From Calycina herbarum (lineage: Eukaryota; Ascomycota; Leotiomycetes; Helotiales; Pezizellaceae), in NCBI GenBank assembly GCA_001414485.1, contig LLEY01000182.1, positions 53,841-117,840 of the forward strand: a stretch of DNA of 64,000 nucleotides, read 5' to 3'. Under the pieces are notes generated by a model. It was not told the DNA's origin. It was given only the letters and a program-made list of their open reading frames with translations, and ran no database searches. Positions 35,041 through 47,489 of the stretch are shown here, piece after piece (position 1 is the stretch's first letter; every line of letters starts with the position of its first letter). The translations under genes were made by a program, and so were the position numbers.

Positions 35041-35557
35041 GAGGTGTTGGTTGACGATATCAACTTTTGGGTCTCTGCCAATCTCACCGAGTGCCCCTTC
35101 TCCCAGTTCCCCATCTCAATAATTCTCTCTTTATTTCTAAAGATTCTTTTCTAAACAGGATAGAGATTTGAATGAAACCTTCCCTACTACTTTCTCGCTT
35201 TTTCTTTACAATCACTCGTTGTAATAAATCCTAAGTACTGGCTTCTCTTTTCTCATTTTCTTTGAGAAACTTACTCACCTAATCCTCGGACCTCGTCGAA
35301 CTTTCTTGTTTCGCCTTGTTTGTTCGGACAATGGTTTTGACCCCGGTATTTTTTCCCCTCAACAAGTAGATATGTTGGAAATAGCAAATCCTCTGGCTGC
35401 GCCTCTCAGCTTTACGTTTCTAACACACTACTAACAGAATGCAGCGCTATGAGAACAATCGGGACTAGCCAAGTAGTGACTACATATGGAGTTTAGAAAG
35501 GTTTGTTCGTTTTCTACCTAACTTCTTGTATATCCCTCACTTTACCAACTGAACAAG
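35041..35557. other. Intergenic, no gene seen
   Basis: SDR 3' flank and promoter of the next gene; no copy of the 19-bp palindrome is present here. Confidence 0.5.
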
Positions 35558-36100
35558 ATGCCTCTGAGACTATCCACTTGGACGTTGTTCATGGTCTTCG
35601 GCCTCTTCAGTCTAGTCAGTTCAAGCAAGGTTGTTCTTGGCAGCACGTCGATTGAAGAGCCGCCACCCCGAGGAGACTATTATCGCATATGTCCTCTGCC
35701 GAGATGCAAGAAGTGTCCCAGCAAAGAAGAGCTTCGAGCACCCGGTATCGGATTTGCGTTGGAGACCAGTCACGGGTAATGGACTCCAATCGTGTCCGCT
35801 CATAGATGCAATGCAGACTGATAGAAACATAACAGCACTGCCGTTGTCCGACTCCACGACGGCACTCATCAGCGAATTGCCTTGATCGAAGGCGATGCCT
35901 CTTACACTTCTCTCCTCCGCGACCTAGCGACTAGCCCGACATGCGGTTCTTCGCCGAAAGATCCCACCTGGGAGAAATTGCAGTACGTGAAGGCGCGGAT
36001 CCAACGCCATATGAACAAGCTTCTCGGTCGCCCTGCGACTCCAGAAACCGCCATCCTCGCTGCCATGGTATCGGCGCTCTACAACGAGACCCAGACGTGA
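35558..36100 (+). CDS. Small secreted protein of unknown function (two exons)
   Basis: Exons 35558-35775 and 35836-36100 join in frame (GTAATG...CATAACAG) for 160 aa. A signal peptide (MPLRLSTWTLFMVFGLFSLVSSS) is followed by SKVVLGSTSIEEPPPRGDYYR, a Cys/Lys motif (CPLPRCKKC), GIGFALETSHGTAVVRLHDG and IALIEGDASYTSLLRDL. The GI(G/A)xxLETS...TAVVRLHDG segment recalls the first strands of actin/Hsp70-like ATPase folds seen in some secreted fungal proteins, but the length is far too short for a full fold. It may be a truncated copy or the model may miss downstream exons. Confidence 0.5.
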
Positions 36101-37054
36101 TAGAGAAGAGTACTACTTACTCTCTGACCCCCAACTTCCCCAAGGTATTGAAAAAAATGAAGTGTTTCAGTAATAGTCAAATCGACAAATGGAGTTCATT
36201 CAGAGTAAAAGAGTGGACAATTTACTAGTCTTCAAGACAACAAACGAAATGTTTGAATATCAAACACTTAATGAAACCTCCCCTTTGAATTTGAAATTCC
36301 CATCATCATCACCTTTGCCAGAAATCTCATCGTTTTCTCCCATCGCTTTCTCCCACCTTGTAACCTTTGCCATTATAATAAACTATTTGGAGGAAAAGTT
36401 CACCACCATAAATAACCCTTTGGAGAATTTGGTCACAATTCTCCCACACCATCCTTCCCTCCCATTATTTAAAAGCTTCTCTGTTAATCACCACTAAGAA
36501 TCGAGAACTCTCACTCTTAGGAAAATTGAGAAATGCCTTCTGAACTATATCGGAGAATCTTCGGTTCTTCAAATCCCATAGTAAAGTAGGTGCCGGAAAA
36601 CAACTTTTTGTTATTGTCAACAAATTAGCTAACATTCATCTGGCATTTCCCCTTGCTCGTACATTCGGAATCTAAAATATCCGAGAAGAAATGCAGAATC
36701 GCACATAACGAAAAACAACAACGATGACCACAGATCAGTAAGCGCATGTTTACCTCCGTACCGGCGGTCGTAGCAATACCCCATTTACTTCTACCAATAA
36801 GCGGTTTGAAGACTAATCTATGTTGCATTCCCTCCTACTCGAGGATCGACAAGATTATTAATCTTCTTGAATATTGAATAGTGTTTGGCTTGTTGTAATT
36901 GGTACATGGAATACTGATAAACCCATGAAACACTCGTAAAGTAATCCTTAATTTCCCTGAAAATTGAAGTTATAAAAGTATTTGATTCCCCCAATATCCT
37001 GCCTCGCCACCATTTTTATATCTCAATCACTTGATCAAAACATTATTATTCAAA
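36101..37054. other. Intergenic, no gene seen
   Basis: AT-rich; no supportable coding region. The last 100 bp are the promoter/leader of the epimerase-like gene. Confidence 0.5.
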
Positions 37055-38074
37055 ATGGCACCCAAAATCTTTCTCACAGGAATCTCAGGCTACATAGGTG
37101 GTCAACTTCTCCACAACATGATCCTCAAACAACCCGAGTACCAAATCACCGGCATAGTCCGGAAAGAAGAACAAAAACAAGAAATCCTATCTCTCCACCC
37201 CTCGGTAAACATCTTGATCGGAGACTTGGACTCAGTCGATCTGATTGAAGAGGAAAGTAGCAAGGCAGATGTAGTCTTAGGTATTTCCCCTTGATCCTTA
37301 AAGAAAGAAGAAGAAAAGTTGACAAAAAACAAAGCAATGGCAGACTGCGACCACCTCCCCTCCCTCACAGCAATCCTCTCAGGAATCAAAAAAGGAGCCA
37401 ACAACACAGCATTCATCCAACTCTCCGGCGCAGCCTCAATCATGGACTCTTCCCCAGGTTTCGGAAACCCATCTCCAAAAATCTGGGACGACATCGCAGA
37501 TTTCGAAGAAATTTCAAACTTCGATCAGAAAACTCATATCCACGCTCTCTTTGACCAACTCATCCTCAAATCAGGGACGAAAAGCGTGGTTTTCGCGCCA
37601 CCTGTGGTTTACGGAAAAGGAGAGGGAATAAAAAAATCGAGTTTCATAACATCAATTTTAGTCGGAGCAATTAAACAGAGAGGACGGAGTTTTAACATTG
37701 GGCAAGGAGGGAGTTTTATTGGGGGCGTGCATGTTAAAGATGTTGCTGATATGCTTATTTGTTTTGTCGAGGAGGCACTAGCGCCTGAGGGTGGAAGGGT
37801 GGAGTGGGGGGAGAGGGGGTTTTATTTTGCGGATAATAGGGATTATGTGATTGGGGATGTTGTGAAGGCTTTTACTAAGGAGATGTATGGGAGGGGGTTG
37901 ATTGGGAGTGAGGAGATTGATAGTATTGGTGTGGAGGAGGCGAATGCGTTGGATCCTTTGGCGGGGATTATGCTGGGGACTAATCTGAGGACGAGGGGGT
38001 CGAGGATGAAGGCGCTTGGGTGGGAGGCGAAGAGGGAGGATATGTTTGAGGCTATACATGAGATGTTAGATTGA
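37055..38074 (+). CDS. NAD(P)-binding epimerase/NmrA-like protein
   Basis: Exons 37055-37280 and 37335-38074 join in frame (GTATTT...CAAAG) for 321 aa. The N-terminus has the extended-SDR nucleotide site TGISGYIGG at residues 8-16, a following VRKEEQ basic turn and LIGDLDSVD. Later parts include FIQLSGAASI, VVFAPPVVYGKGEG and GGVHVKDVADMLICFVEEAL, as in fungal proteins related to UDP-glucose epimerases and to NmrA. The YxxxK pair expected in active extended SDRs is not obvious, so it may be a redox sensor or a divergent enzyme. Confidence 0.8.
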
Positions 38075-39406
38075 GGAGGAAGACTTGTAAGGGTTGGGTT
38101 GAGCGAGTAATTGGAACTTTGTTGCTTTGCTTGACATCAAGTAGAAAAGTAAAGAGACCTATTCCTGGGCTACCCGGGAATAGCTATAAGCCACTTGATT
38201 GCTACTCCTGGGTAACCTGGAAGTAGCTTACAGGGTAGAAGAATTGATAAAGTTGATCATCTCGTTTGTCCTTGAGACGAAAAGTTCTCCAGGGAAGGCG
38301 CGAGCAACCATTGCATGCGTTGTAAAGGAAAGCAAGAAGTCACCCAGTTGCTCCCGTCCTTCCTCAAGAACAAGCCTGTCACTGGAACATTCCGTTCCCT
38401 CACACTGACTGGAAGAGAGACCGCTTTTTTAAACGGCTGAATAAATAGGAGTTTTTCTGGTACACCCACCCGCTTTTGTGCGTAATGTACGAAGAAATAT
38501 AAGCATTATTCGAGAAGGTTTAGAAGAGATAGGGCCCTCAAGCTCTTAATACTTCTAGACCTTCTCGTATAATACTTTGAAATATCGAGAAGTGCCACGG
38601 CATGAGAAAGCTTAGTGGTTTCGAAAGGATGATCGCTGAACAGAAAAGCCACTTCGCGGGTATCAATAGTACTTCGTCGGCAAAACCAACAGTCGGAAAG
38701 TTTAATAATCAAGTCCTAACCCGTTCATAGTGCAGGCATTTCCGAGCTCTTTCACAATGCCATCGACCTTCACATCGTCATGTGTTATTATTTTCCCAAC
38801 TGCTTTAGAAGGTTAAATCGTGTAAATATTGGGAAAGTAACTCTGGATGATATTTTCATTTCCTAGAGACCTCTCTGTTGCTCTCAGCGCAACATGCTCC
38901 AGCGGCTGATGCTAGTGAAATGCTAAGGCCGCGTAACCTTAACCGCATCGCGTCTGATGATTGGAATAGTTATTCCGATGATTTTGAAGAGGGGACCTGA
39001 CAGCGATCACGGGCTTTGGTCTAGAGCCTCGGCAGGCTAGACCCCTGAAGAGGAAAGTTGCGATTCAATATTAAGCATCAACTTCACAATGGGGGAATCA
39101 CACCGCACCGACCTCACCTTTTACATCTCTCGCCTCTTGCAATGCTCTGTAGATCTATATCTCACGCCCCTCATCCTCCCTCCCCCATAGCACACCAAGA
39201 TGGGACGTCAATGACTTGCACATGAATCACCACCAATAACCGTCACCTGAACTGTTACCTATCAGACCACCAGGTCATTTTCTACCACCAGGCAGTCACA
39301 GAGCAGTAACGTGTAACCAGGCGCCTACCAACAGTCACTATCTTGAATAGGTACCTCTGTCTATATTTGGCCTCCTTCTGCCAAAACACCATGCAAATTC
39401 GCAAAG
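38075..39406. other. Intergenic with hairpins, no gene seen
   Basis: Apart from the two hairpins I see no gene. From about 39190 the DNA is rich in ccaccag/accacc words close to the heme-oxygenase-like promoter. Confidence 0.45.
38159..38227. repeat. Two related hairpins in tandem
   Basis: At 38159-38183, CTATTCCTGGG pairs with CCCGGGAATAG (one mismatch). At 38201-38227, GCTACTCCTGG pairs with CCTGGAAGTAGC (one gap, one mismatch). Both share CTAyTCCTGGGyTACC. They lie 85 bp after the epimerase stop codon. Confidence 0.55.
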
Positions 39407-40774
39407 ATGGCCGACCTTGAAATACCCACCGCTCCTACAGAAACCCCACCAAAACCAAGCATGGTCTCACTTTCACAACGCAGTACGCCTCTGAATTCCC
39501 CATGAATACTTTCTCCAGAAGCTTCTACTTACCCTTCATCTCTAGTTAATACCTCAACACGATCCCTTCATACCAAACTCAACAAGCAAATCCTCGCGCG
39601 TTTACCCTTAGCCATCCCACCCTACAGCACAACCTCCTCGAAATATGTCTCCGGACTCCTTCATATCGCGCCCATATACTTTGCATTCGAATCCTTATGG
39701 CAGGAAATAGTCGATACACCATGCGAACCCCAAGGCGAGGTTAATTCAGTTGAAAGCCAGGAAGCGAGCAAGGCAGAGCAGGAACAAGAGTCAAATTCCA
39801 CGACCGAGACAGATCAAGCCACAACCACACACCCGAGAATTCACTCCCTTCTTTCGTACCTTCTTCTCCCGAGACTTCTACGATCAAGCGCATTGCAAGA
39901 GGATATACAAGCTTTGACTGGGTTTTCGACTCGCGAAATCGATGATCGGATCAAGGCAGCCTCGCAAAGAGGGAACCTGGCAGAATTCCTCACACATATA
40001 GAAAGCTCCATTAAGGGAAATCCCCATGTTTTACTGGCTTACGCGTGGGTTCTCTATATGGCTCTCTTTTCCGGTGGCAGAATTTTGCGCGGTGTTTTGA
40101 AAGATGCCGGCGGAATGGGTCGCGATTTCTGGGAGCGAGATCTCTCACCTGTACGGCCTTCACATCCCCTTGAAGCTGGTATTCGTGAGGCTCTTCAAAG
40201 TTCTGTTTCCGCAGACACCAAAGTCCCTGTTCTGGAGCACGAGGAATCTCGACGTGGAAGAACAAGGGCTAGAAGTGAGGATCGGGAAGTGGATTTTGGG
40301 ATGGGATTCTTTTCCTTTCCTGGTGACGAGGATGGGGAGGATATCAAGATTGAATTCAAGAAACGATTTGCGGAGGTGGAGTTACGGCTCACGCCCACCG
40401 AGCAAAACGACGTTGTCGAAGAGGGGAAATACATTTTCCGGTTTATGCTTGGGCTTATTGAGGATTTAGATTCCGTCATGGGAAGTCCCTCTAATGAATC
40501 TTTCGCACCTTCGGCACTTCAAAGAAGAAGATCCTCTTTCGACGAAAGTCCGGAATCACATCCTGGGTACCTTGAGGAATTAGTCAAGAATTTGCATCTT
40601 TCTGGTGCCTTGGATTCTATGGCTAAACCTCTGGGAATGAGTTTCTCTCATGAGATGGATGGTGCGGATGCAGCGGTGGATGGGCTGAGATTGTTCTGGC
40701 TTAAATGCGCGGCTCTCGCTGTTCCGGCATTTGGAACTGCGATCGTGGTTCTGGCGTGGAGGATGGGCGGTTAG
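39407..40774 (+). CDS. Heme-oxygenase-like protein with C-terminal anchor
   Basis: Exons 39407-39482 and 39546-40774 join in frame (GTACGC...CTCTAG) for 434 aa. NTSTRSLHTKLNKQILARLPLA carries the His that would bind heme iron in canonical heme oxygenases. GLLHIAPIYFAFESLWQEI, LLPRLLRSSALQEDI and HVLLAYAWVLYMALFSGGRIL match the fungal heme-oxygenase fold; the last contains the G-G helix near heme. A long acidic low-complexity insert (about residues 80-120) and a charged region (220-280) are fungal extras. The C-terminus (LKCAALAVPAFGTAIVVLAW) is a membrane anchor, so it probably sits on the ER or mitochondrial outer face. Canonical activity releases iron, CO and biliverdin from heme. A different HO-fold chemistry is also possible. 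Confidence 0.82.
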
Positions 40775-41942
40775 ATTTTCAGATGGCAGCTTGATTTACA
40801 GGTTACAGGATTGCATTAGAGCGTTTGTTGGACTAGAAGGTAGATAGAGGGAGGTGGTTATGAGCGATGGGTAATATCTTTGGGGAGTTTGGTTTCCGTG
40901 GAGGCTCTTTTTCGGTTAGACTGTTTTCATTCCTGGGCCACCAGGTTTCTTTCAAATGGTTAGACAGGATGGGATGGAGTTTGACGGGAGGAGGATGAGT
41001 GATCTTGGAGTTTGCGGAGTTTATGATACCTAGGTACCTGCTTTTCTACACTTTCGATGCACGTCGTACAATACATGCTTTTACAGACCAATTTTTCCTT
41101 CTATTCTGTCACTTTCTAGTCTGAGGAGGTGGGTCACGTGCTGCCGATTATAGAGCTTTCGAGGTCCAAGTTCTGTTCCCCCTTTTTTTTTTGCGCCCGA
41201 GATTTCCACGCGCTCTATTTCATACTCTTGGCATTTTTGCGCGGTGATTGGGGCATTGCTTCATAAAGAGCCTCATATATCTTCTGATATGTTCGCCACT
41301 TTGGGCGAAATTGAAAGGATGTCAAGTTTGAGTCCTGGTTCACAGTTGATACTTGAAGCTTATTTGACTTCTAAGTTCGTACTTGTGTAACCTTCTGTTC
41401 CAATATTCAACGCGTGCTACAACCTCAGCGGGTATGCTCATTTTCAAAGGATTCAAAGTTTCTTCTGCGAGCGTTGACTGTTCGTTTCATGTTTAAGCGC
41501 CAAGCGAAAGGGGGGTCGTTTCAAAACATTTCCACTTATCACTTGTGCCCCTGTGGCGAGGCACGAACTATTACCCACTATTTGTTTCTACATCTTACCG
41601 AAAACACTTTACTCGCGTCAACATGGTGAGATTCCACCAACCAGGCTTGATGTCACTTTACGAAGCGATCGGAAGAGGGGAGCTGTCCCAGTGTGGGGAA
41701 TCCACGGATTTCTTGATATATCTTGAGGTCCCGACGGTGGTTTTGTTTTTTTTGTCTCATCGCTTTCTGTGTCTATCCTTTTGGTTTCTAACCTTTTTAC
41801 ATTCTTTCAAAACGTCCTAGTGACGAATCCATTCGCTCCAAAATAAAACTCAGCTGGTCTTTAGCATTTATACATTCTTTCTCACTGCTTATCCTCATCA
41901 TCTACGCTTCACAATCCAGTTGCATATTCTCGACTTTTCGAA
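40775..41942. other. Intergenic, no gene seen
   Basis: Promoter of the AA9 gene is at the right edge. A weak echo of the 38-kb hairpin (cctgggccaccagg) lies near 40935. Confidence 0.45.
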
Positions 41943-43308
41943 ATGCCTTCTATTAAGATTTCCGCCCTCGCTGGGCTTGCTGCTTATGTTGCAAAGGTTT
42001 CTGCACACGGATATGTTACCGGTGCTGATGTTGATGGAACTTAGTACGTATTCGTCTATATTCAGGTCTCTCACGGGAAAATGTGCTGACGAGATTTTGA
42101 TAGCTGGGGAGGATATCTCGTTGCCTACAACTACAACCCATCACCACCTGCAGTCATCGGATGGAAGGAGACCGCCGCCGACTTGGGATATGTTTCTCCA
42201 TCGCTCTACGCTACTGGTGACATTATCTGCCACTTGAACGCCACAAACGCTGCTCTCACCGCAACTGTTGAGGCTGGAAAGACTGTGACTATGGAGTGGT
42301 CTAGTTGGCCTGAGTCTCACCATGGTCCTGTTATTGATTACAGTACGTCCTCCCCCCTCTCCTCTCCCATCACATATACTAATGACTTGAATAGTGGCCA
42401 ACTGCAATGGCGATTGCGCAACAGTCGACAAAACCACCCTCGAATTCTTCAAGATCGCCGAAGCCGGTCTCATAGACAACACCGTTAGCCCAGGTACATG
42501 GGCATCCGATCAACTCATCGCTAACAACGCCTCATGGGAAGTCACTATCCCCGCCACCTTGGCACCAGGAAACTACGTTCTCCGACACGAAATCCACGCC
42601 CTCCACGGCGCTGGTTCGGAGGGAGGAACTCAGTCCTACCCTCAATGCATTAACCTCGAAGTCACCGGATCCGGAACCGCAGTCCCAGAGGGAACTCTTG
42701 GAACAAAGTTGTATACCCCAACCGACCCAGGAATCTTGGTCAACATTTACACTACCAGTCTTACATACACTATCCCTGGCCCAACACTTTGGTCTGGTGG
42801 ATCAAGTGGAGGACAAACTAGTAAGGCTGCTGGTGCGAGTTCGAGCGCTGCTCCTGTTGTTACTTCTTCTGCTATCGCTATCGCTTCAGGAAGTGCAAGT
42901 GTCACAGCCTCTTCATCCGGTGTTCTATCAACCAAAGCAGCAGCCGCTGTATCAAGCTCTGTTATCTCAAGCTCAGCACCAGTCATCTCAAGCGCCGCCT
43001 CAGTCAACTCCAGCCTCGTCCCCGTCGCCTCAGGAGTTGTTTCCTCCAAGGCTACAAAAGATAGCTGTAAATTCAAATCCGCATCCGGATCCATCGTTCC
43101 TACAACCATGCAAACCATCGCTTCTCCAGTCGCTTCAGCATCCGCAAGCGCCTCTGCGACTGGTGTCAGTTCGGGATCGGGAAGTGATTCTTTGACTACT
43201 GTTGCTAAATATGCGCAGTGTGGAGGTACTGAGTGGACTGGTGCTACGGCTTGTGTTGAGGGAAGCACTTGTACTGTGCAGAATTCTTATTATTCGCAAT
43301 GTATTTGA
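41943..43308 (+). CDS. AA9 lytic polysaccharide monooxygenase with CBM1
   Basis: Exons 41943-42043, 42104-42342 and 42395-43308 join in frame for 417 aa. After a 21-residue signal peptide (ends KVSA) the mature protein starts with His22, the N-terminal half of the copper histidine brace. HHGPVIDY supplies the second copper His, and [17 protein letters not shown] carries the conserved axial-site Gln/Tyr. A Ser/Ala-rich linker of about 120 residues leads to a C-terminal cellulose-binding CBM1 ([15 protein letters not shown]...YYSQCI). The enzyme cleaves cellulose oxidatively and is secreted. All key residues are present, so it should be active. Confidence 0.95.
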
Positions 43309-45132
43309 AGTTAAATACTTTGGGGGGATAGATAAGAGGGGGAAGGGAGAGGAGATTCTTTGTATATATGTGGAGTTTTTACTCTCGAACTTTTTGTTAT
43401 TCTTGTATATAGATACTCTTGCGAGGTCAAGGAAGTGGTATTGGCATTCAATATTATGGGGTGGAGAATAAGTGTATATTGCTACAAGGAGGGAACTATC
43501 TTTGTGATGCCAGAAGTACAAATACCCCAAGAGTGACTCATAAGTGACTCAACTCATAAAGCGACTCATAACCTAATTAGGTATAGTCACAAGAGTGAAT
43601 ATCTAATACAACAACAGATATCTTTAGCGTTTAGGTTTCAGGGGAACCTTGTATATGAGCTAAATTCCTCGTTTATATTTCTCGCTCGCTGTGGATTATT
43701 TGAAGTATGACCGGAATATGCATCGCACAGTGTGATAATTATTGACGGTGGCAAAAGTCTTATATATAATAAATTGAAGTCGCGAAATCTTGCTGCTGTT
43801 GGTAGTCATCTGGTTCATCTGGATCCGCTATGGAGTGTGTGACTAGGAGTTTGTCTCATTTTGGAAAATCGAGAAGAATGATTGCTCAAGATCAAATGGC
43901 TTTTTTATTGAACGGATTTCGGGTTTTTGGTTGTAAGTATATGAAGTCCCCTTGGTTGATTATATAAATGAACATTTGCTGTCGAATGGTTACTTCCTGT
44001 CGAAAGAAATTTATCCATCATTCTTGTAGAATTGCTAGCAAAAGGTTGGATCTGAGAGTGACTGGAGGTTTCTTGTCTCTTTCCGTAGAATAGAAAGGGA
44101 ACCCATAATAGCAAGGCACAATATGGGATCCTAGTCCCGATGTTGAACCCGAGGTTCCTGATTTGTGAAGATGGTAGTTCCATATCAAATGCACTCGGTT
44201 TTAAGCACTTGCTCAGACGGTGAGCTGAAATTATACTTGCAATATAGAGAAACGTTCCTAGGAAAAGACCTGATCCTAAAAATGAGCTTAAAGCCTTCAC
44301 TTAGCTGGTCCACTTTTTCTTCTTGATGGTGATTGTTTTTCATTCAAGCAAATCTTTAGTTAATTGATTTCGTAAAACCGGGAGATACCAAGAGCTTGGG
44401 GTTGCAAGTTAGGACGCGAAAGATAATTGGAAGTGGTGAATAGGACAAGAATTCGGGACTCTCGTGAGTAGATATTAGGGACGGAGGGATACGGTTCGAA
44501 AAATACTGTATACCCGGTCAACAACAAACAACCCCGCCTGTTGCAGTACTAGACCTGTCGTATCAATTAGTGGTTCCTATACTACAATAGATATCATCTT
44601 CTCAATTCCTGTCAGTTGTTAATTGGCCATTGCGGCTAGTTCCGCCTGTGTTGTGAGAATTTCTGAATGTTTCTACCATCGAATACTTACTCACTGTCGA
44701 AAAGAAGCCCTTCATGCGCTGAATTACTTGCAAATGTTGGGTCTGACAATGCTTGATGCTTTCAAAATCTCTTGTGGTTTCAGATTCGAGGAACCGGAGG
44801 TCTCTTTGTGAAGTGACAAGTTCCAACTGCTCCACATGGATAGTGCTGGTCTTCGTCAGGGTACCAATATTTGCTTCTCACCTACCACAGTTTCCTTTCT
44901 TTTTAGCTTATCAACTTCTTCAGACATATTACTTGTCTCGCTTAAACTATATTTCGGCCTGAGTAGCAAAAGATTCAGATCGTTCGTCCCAGCAACAGAT
45001 TTCAGTGGAATTGACATCTTGCTCAGCTTCGTTTTCCCTAGTTTGGAGGATATCATTCTTGGAAGAGATTTGGGGGGTTTCACTTTGGTCCTGTGTGGAA
45101 ATGGGTGTGAGTTTGAATTTTGGGTGCTAATT

Positions 45133-45282
45133 TTATGCTTCTAGTGGAGTTGTGATCGGGGTGGGATTGAGGAGTAGCTCGATGCTGATAGCTACATTCG
45201 CTTCTTCAGCTGCTAGTAGTACGACTGCATTGACTCTGAAAATCCCCGCAAGGGATACGAGGACGGGTTGTTTGAATTGCAT
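45133..45282 (-). CDS. Possible short secreted peptide or first exon
   Basis: The ATG at 45282 opens MQFKQPVLVSLAGIFRVNAV, then VLLAAEEANVAISIELL, which has the shape of a signal peptide. The frame stops after 49 codons. An intron from GTAGCT near 45220 to CACACAG near 45095 would extend it by about 45 polar codons. No family is recognised and no homologue can be checked. Confidence 0.18.
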   Translation of the reverse strand: MQFKQPVLVSLAGIFRVNAVVLLAAEEANVAISIELLLNPTPITTPLEA

Positions 45283-47489
45283 CTTTATTGAAGGTATTGA
45301 CTGTAGAAAAAAGGAGTTGCGGGTAATAGTTGGGAGGATTTGAATGGTTCGGTGCTGTTCCCAGTGTATGGTGCTACGAATGTGTAACAGGCTTTGGGGT
45401 GGTGATTTTGGTGTGGGGTAGTTACTTGTCTCGGGAAAAAGCATCACTTCGCTTGGAATCTCTCTTTTTTATGATAAAGCAGTACAGCTCCTGGGAGTAC
45501 AAGAATCCAGAGATCTATTATCTAAAACATTCTGAAGAGCACAACCTCTATTTAAGGAGAGTGTCACGACGAAGTAGTACACCTAGTTTCGAAGATTCTT
45601 TTGCAATGGATAGAGAGAAGACTCAGTCCTTCTCCTCTGTGTGTGCTGTCGACAATCCGACACCCAAACTCCAAAATTCCAAGCCTTTTCAGAAACTCCA
45701 CATGAACTGCGAAGGATTTCTAACCTTCTTTTCTCTAAGTTTTATCGAAACGGGAGTTTCGGCAGCAACAAAGTGATCGATGGCAGAGGTAATACTTCAA
45801 TGCAGTTTCCACTCTCTTTTTCCACTTCACTGCCACTGTACATTTCTACATCAACCCAGGTCATTTAAATTGTACGCCTTCAAGTCTAAGTAATCAAAGA
45901 TTCATTTTCTCCTCTGCTTGAATGCTTCTTCTGTTGGAAAGGCGTTTCATTTGTTGAGCAAAAAGACATCCGCAAACCTATTCTTAATCGCTGCTATAAC
46001 CTTCATCTTGAAAAAAAATGAGGTTGTCATTTACTGTCAAATTCCTAAAAGTCCTCGTTTCCGCGCCATTCGCTTACTTTAGTAAGACTTACAATCTCAA
46101 CAACTTTTCGAAAGCTTGATACACAATAGATATTGTACCCTCAATATATCGTATTCAATGATATCCATCAACAGCGAAAACGTCTTGCTGTGCCTCATAT
46201 CCACAATCTCTATGTAACGGGGAAAACGAAGTCAAAGAGCTTCGCTGTTGATATACAGGGGAGAAGGTTCCGTAACCCAAAGTAGCACACTTCAGCATCC
46301 TGCAACAGAAGATAAGCGAAATGGGAAGAAATTTCATCACTTGAGATCGCTTTCTAATCTTCCGCTACTTCAAGTTTCATCCCAATGATTCTCCACTTCA
46401 TATCCACTATCCACTCTCACAACTCTTCAGCATCATATAAAGGCCTCAAAATCAATGCTCAGGCTCACCATGAAGACGAGAATGTATTGATTTGGGACTA
46501 TTTTTTTCTCGCCTCTCAAACACCTCACATTCCCACCAAACTTCATCTCCAAAATCCACACCTGAGACTTTTCTCTTTGCTTAAAACCCATAAACCCCTA
46601 ACTTTTAACTTATTCTAAACCTCAAAAAGAGTCAGATATCTGCCCCCGAAATCTCTCTCCTTGTCGATTTCACTTGTTTCATTCATTCATCCCACAGAAC
46701 AAGAAAGATGAGCTCCCTCGACTCTCGACTCGTTCTGATTCCCAACGCGATCCTTGCTGACCTCAATATCCTTGTTCTTCCAGTAATAATGCCCGCCCAT
46801 GTCCTCATCTCTCTTATAGTTCCCTATGAAGGAAGCGTAACAGTCACAACAAAAACCTTGGGTTTCTCTTATCTCCAGAACCAACTCGAACTTTGTTGGT
46901 ATAGTGCCTATTATACCAAGCCAACGGATGATATGCTCTTGGCTGGTTCCTCTTTACGGCGCTTTGGCTTCGGCCAGCGTCTCTCTACCCCTACTCTCTT
47001 TTCGGTTGCTGAAAGTATCTTTGCTGAACCCCCCTCCTATTATTCAATTACGGCTTCCATCCCCCAAATATAGCGCGTGATCTTTAATTCATTAGGCAAT
47101 ACATACTCGACCTTTTAACATTTCCTTCTAATATAGTTTCACTATAGGTGTAGAAGACATTAATTATATATAGTCTCAATGTTAAACACCTATACAGAAA
47201 TAGTTTATAGTACATAAAACCTTAGTATCTTTAGGCAAGCAGAAGTCCAATGAATAGCGTCAAGTTATCACATGCTTTGACAAGGCGTTGAAGAAACACT
47301 AAATCTACGTAGTATATAAAATCCCATATCTAATCTTAGTCAGTTTTACACAGTAGCAGGACCACAAATACAAAGAGGTGGATGATAAAGTCAAAACCAA
47401 TGTACTAAACCTGGCTTAAAAGCACTTGAATAAAGAACTCGCGCTTCCTAAGAAGACTAGATCCTTAAGATGAAAGGACGTCAATTTAG

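Noticed and set aside
45330..45776. Open frame of 148 codons on the plus strand
   Set aside because: Opposite to a slightly better signal-peptide-like frame, no motifs, probably chance.
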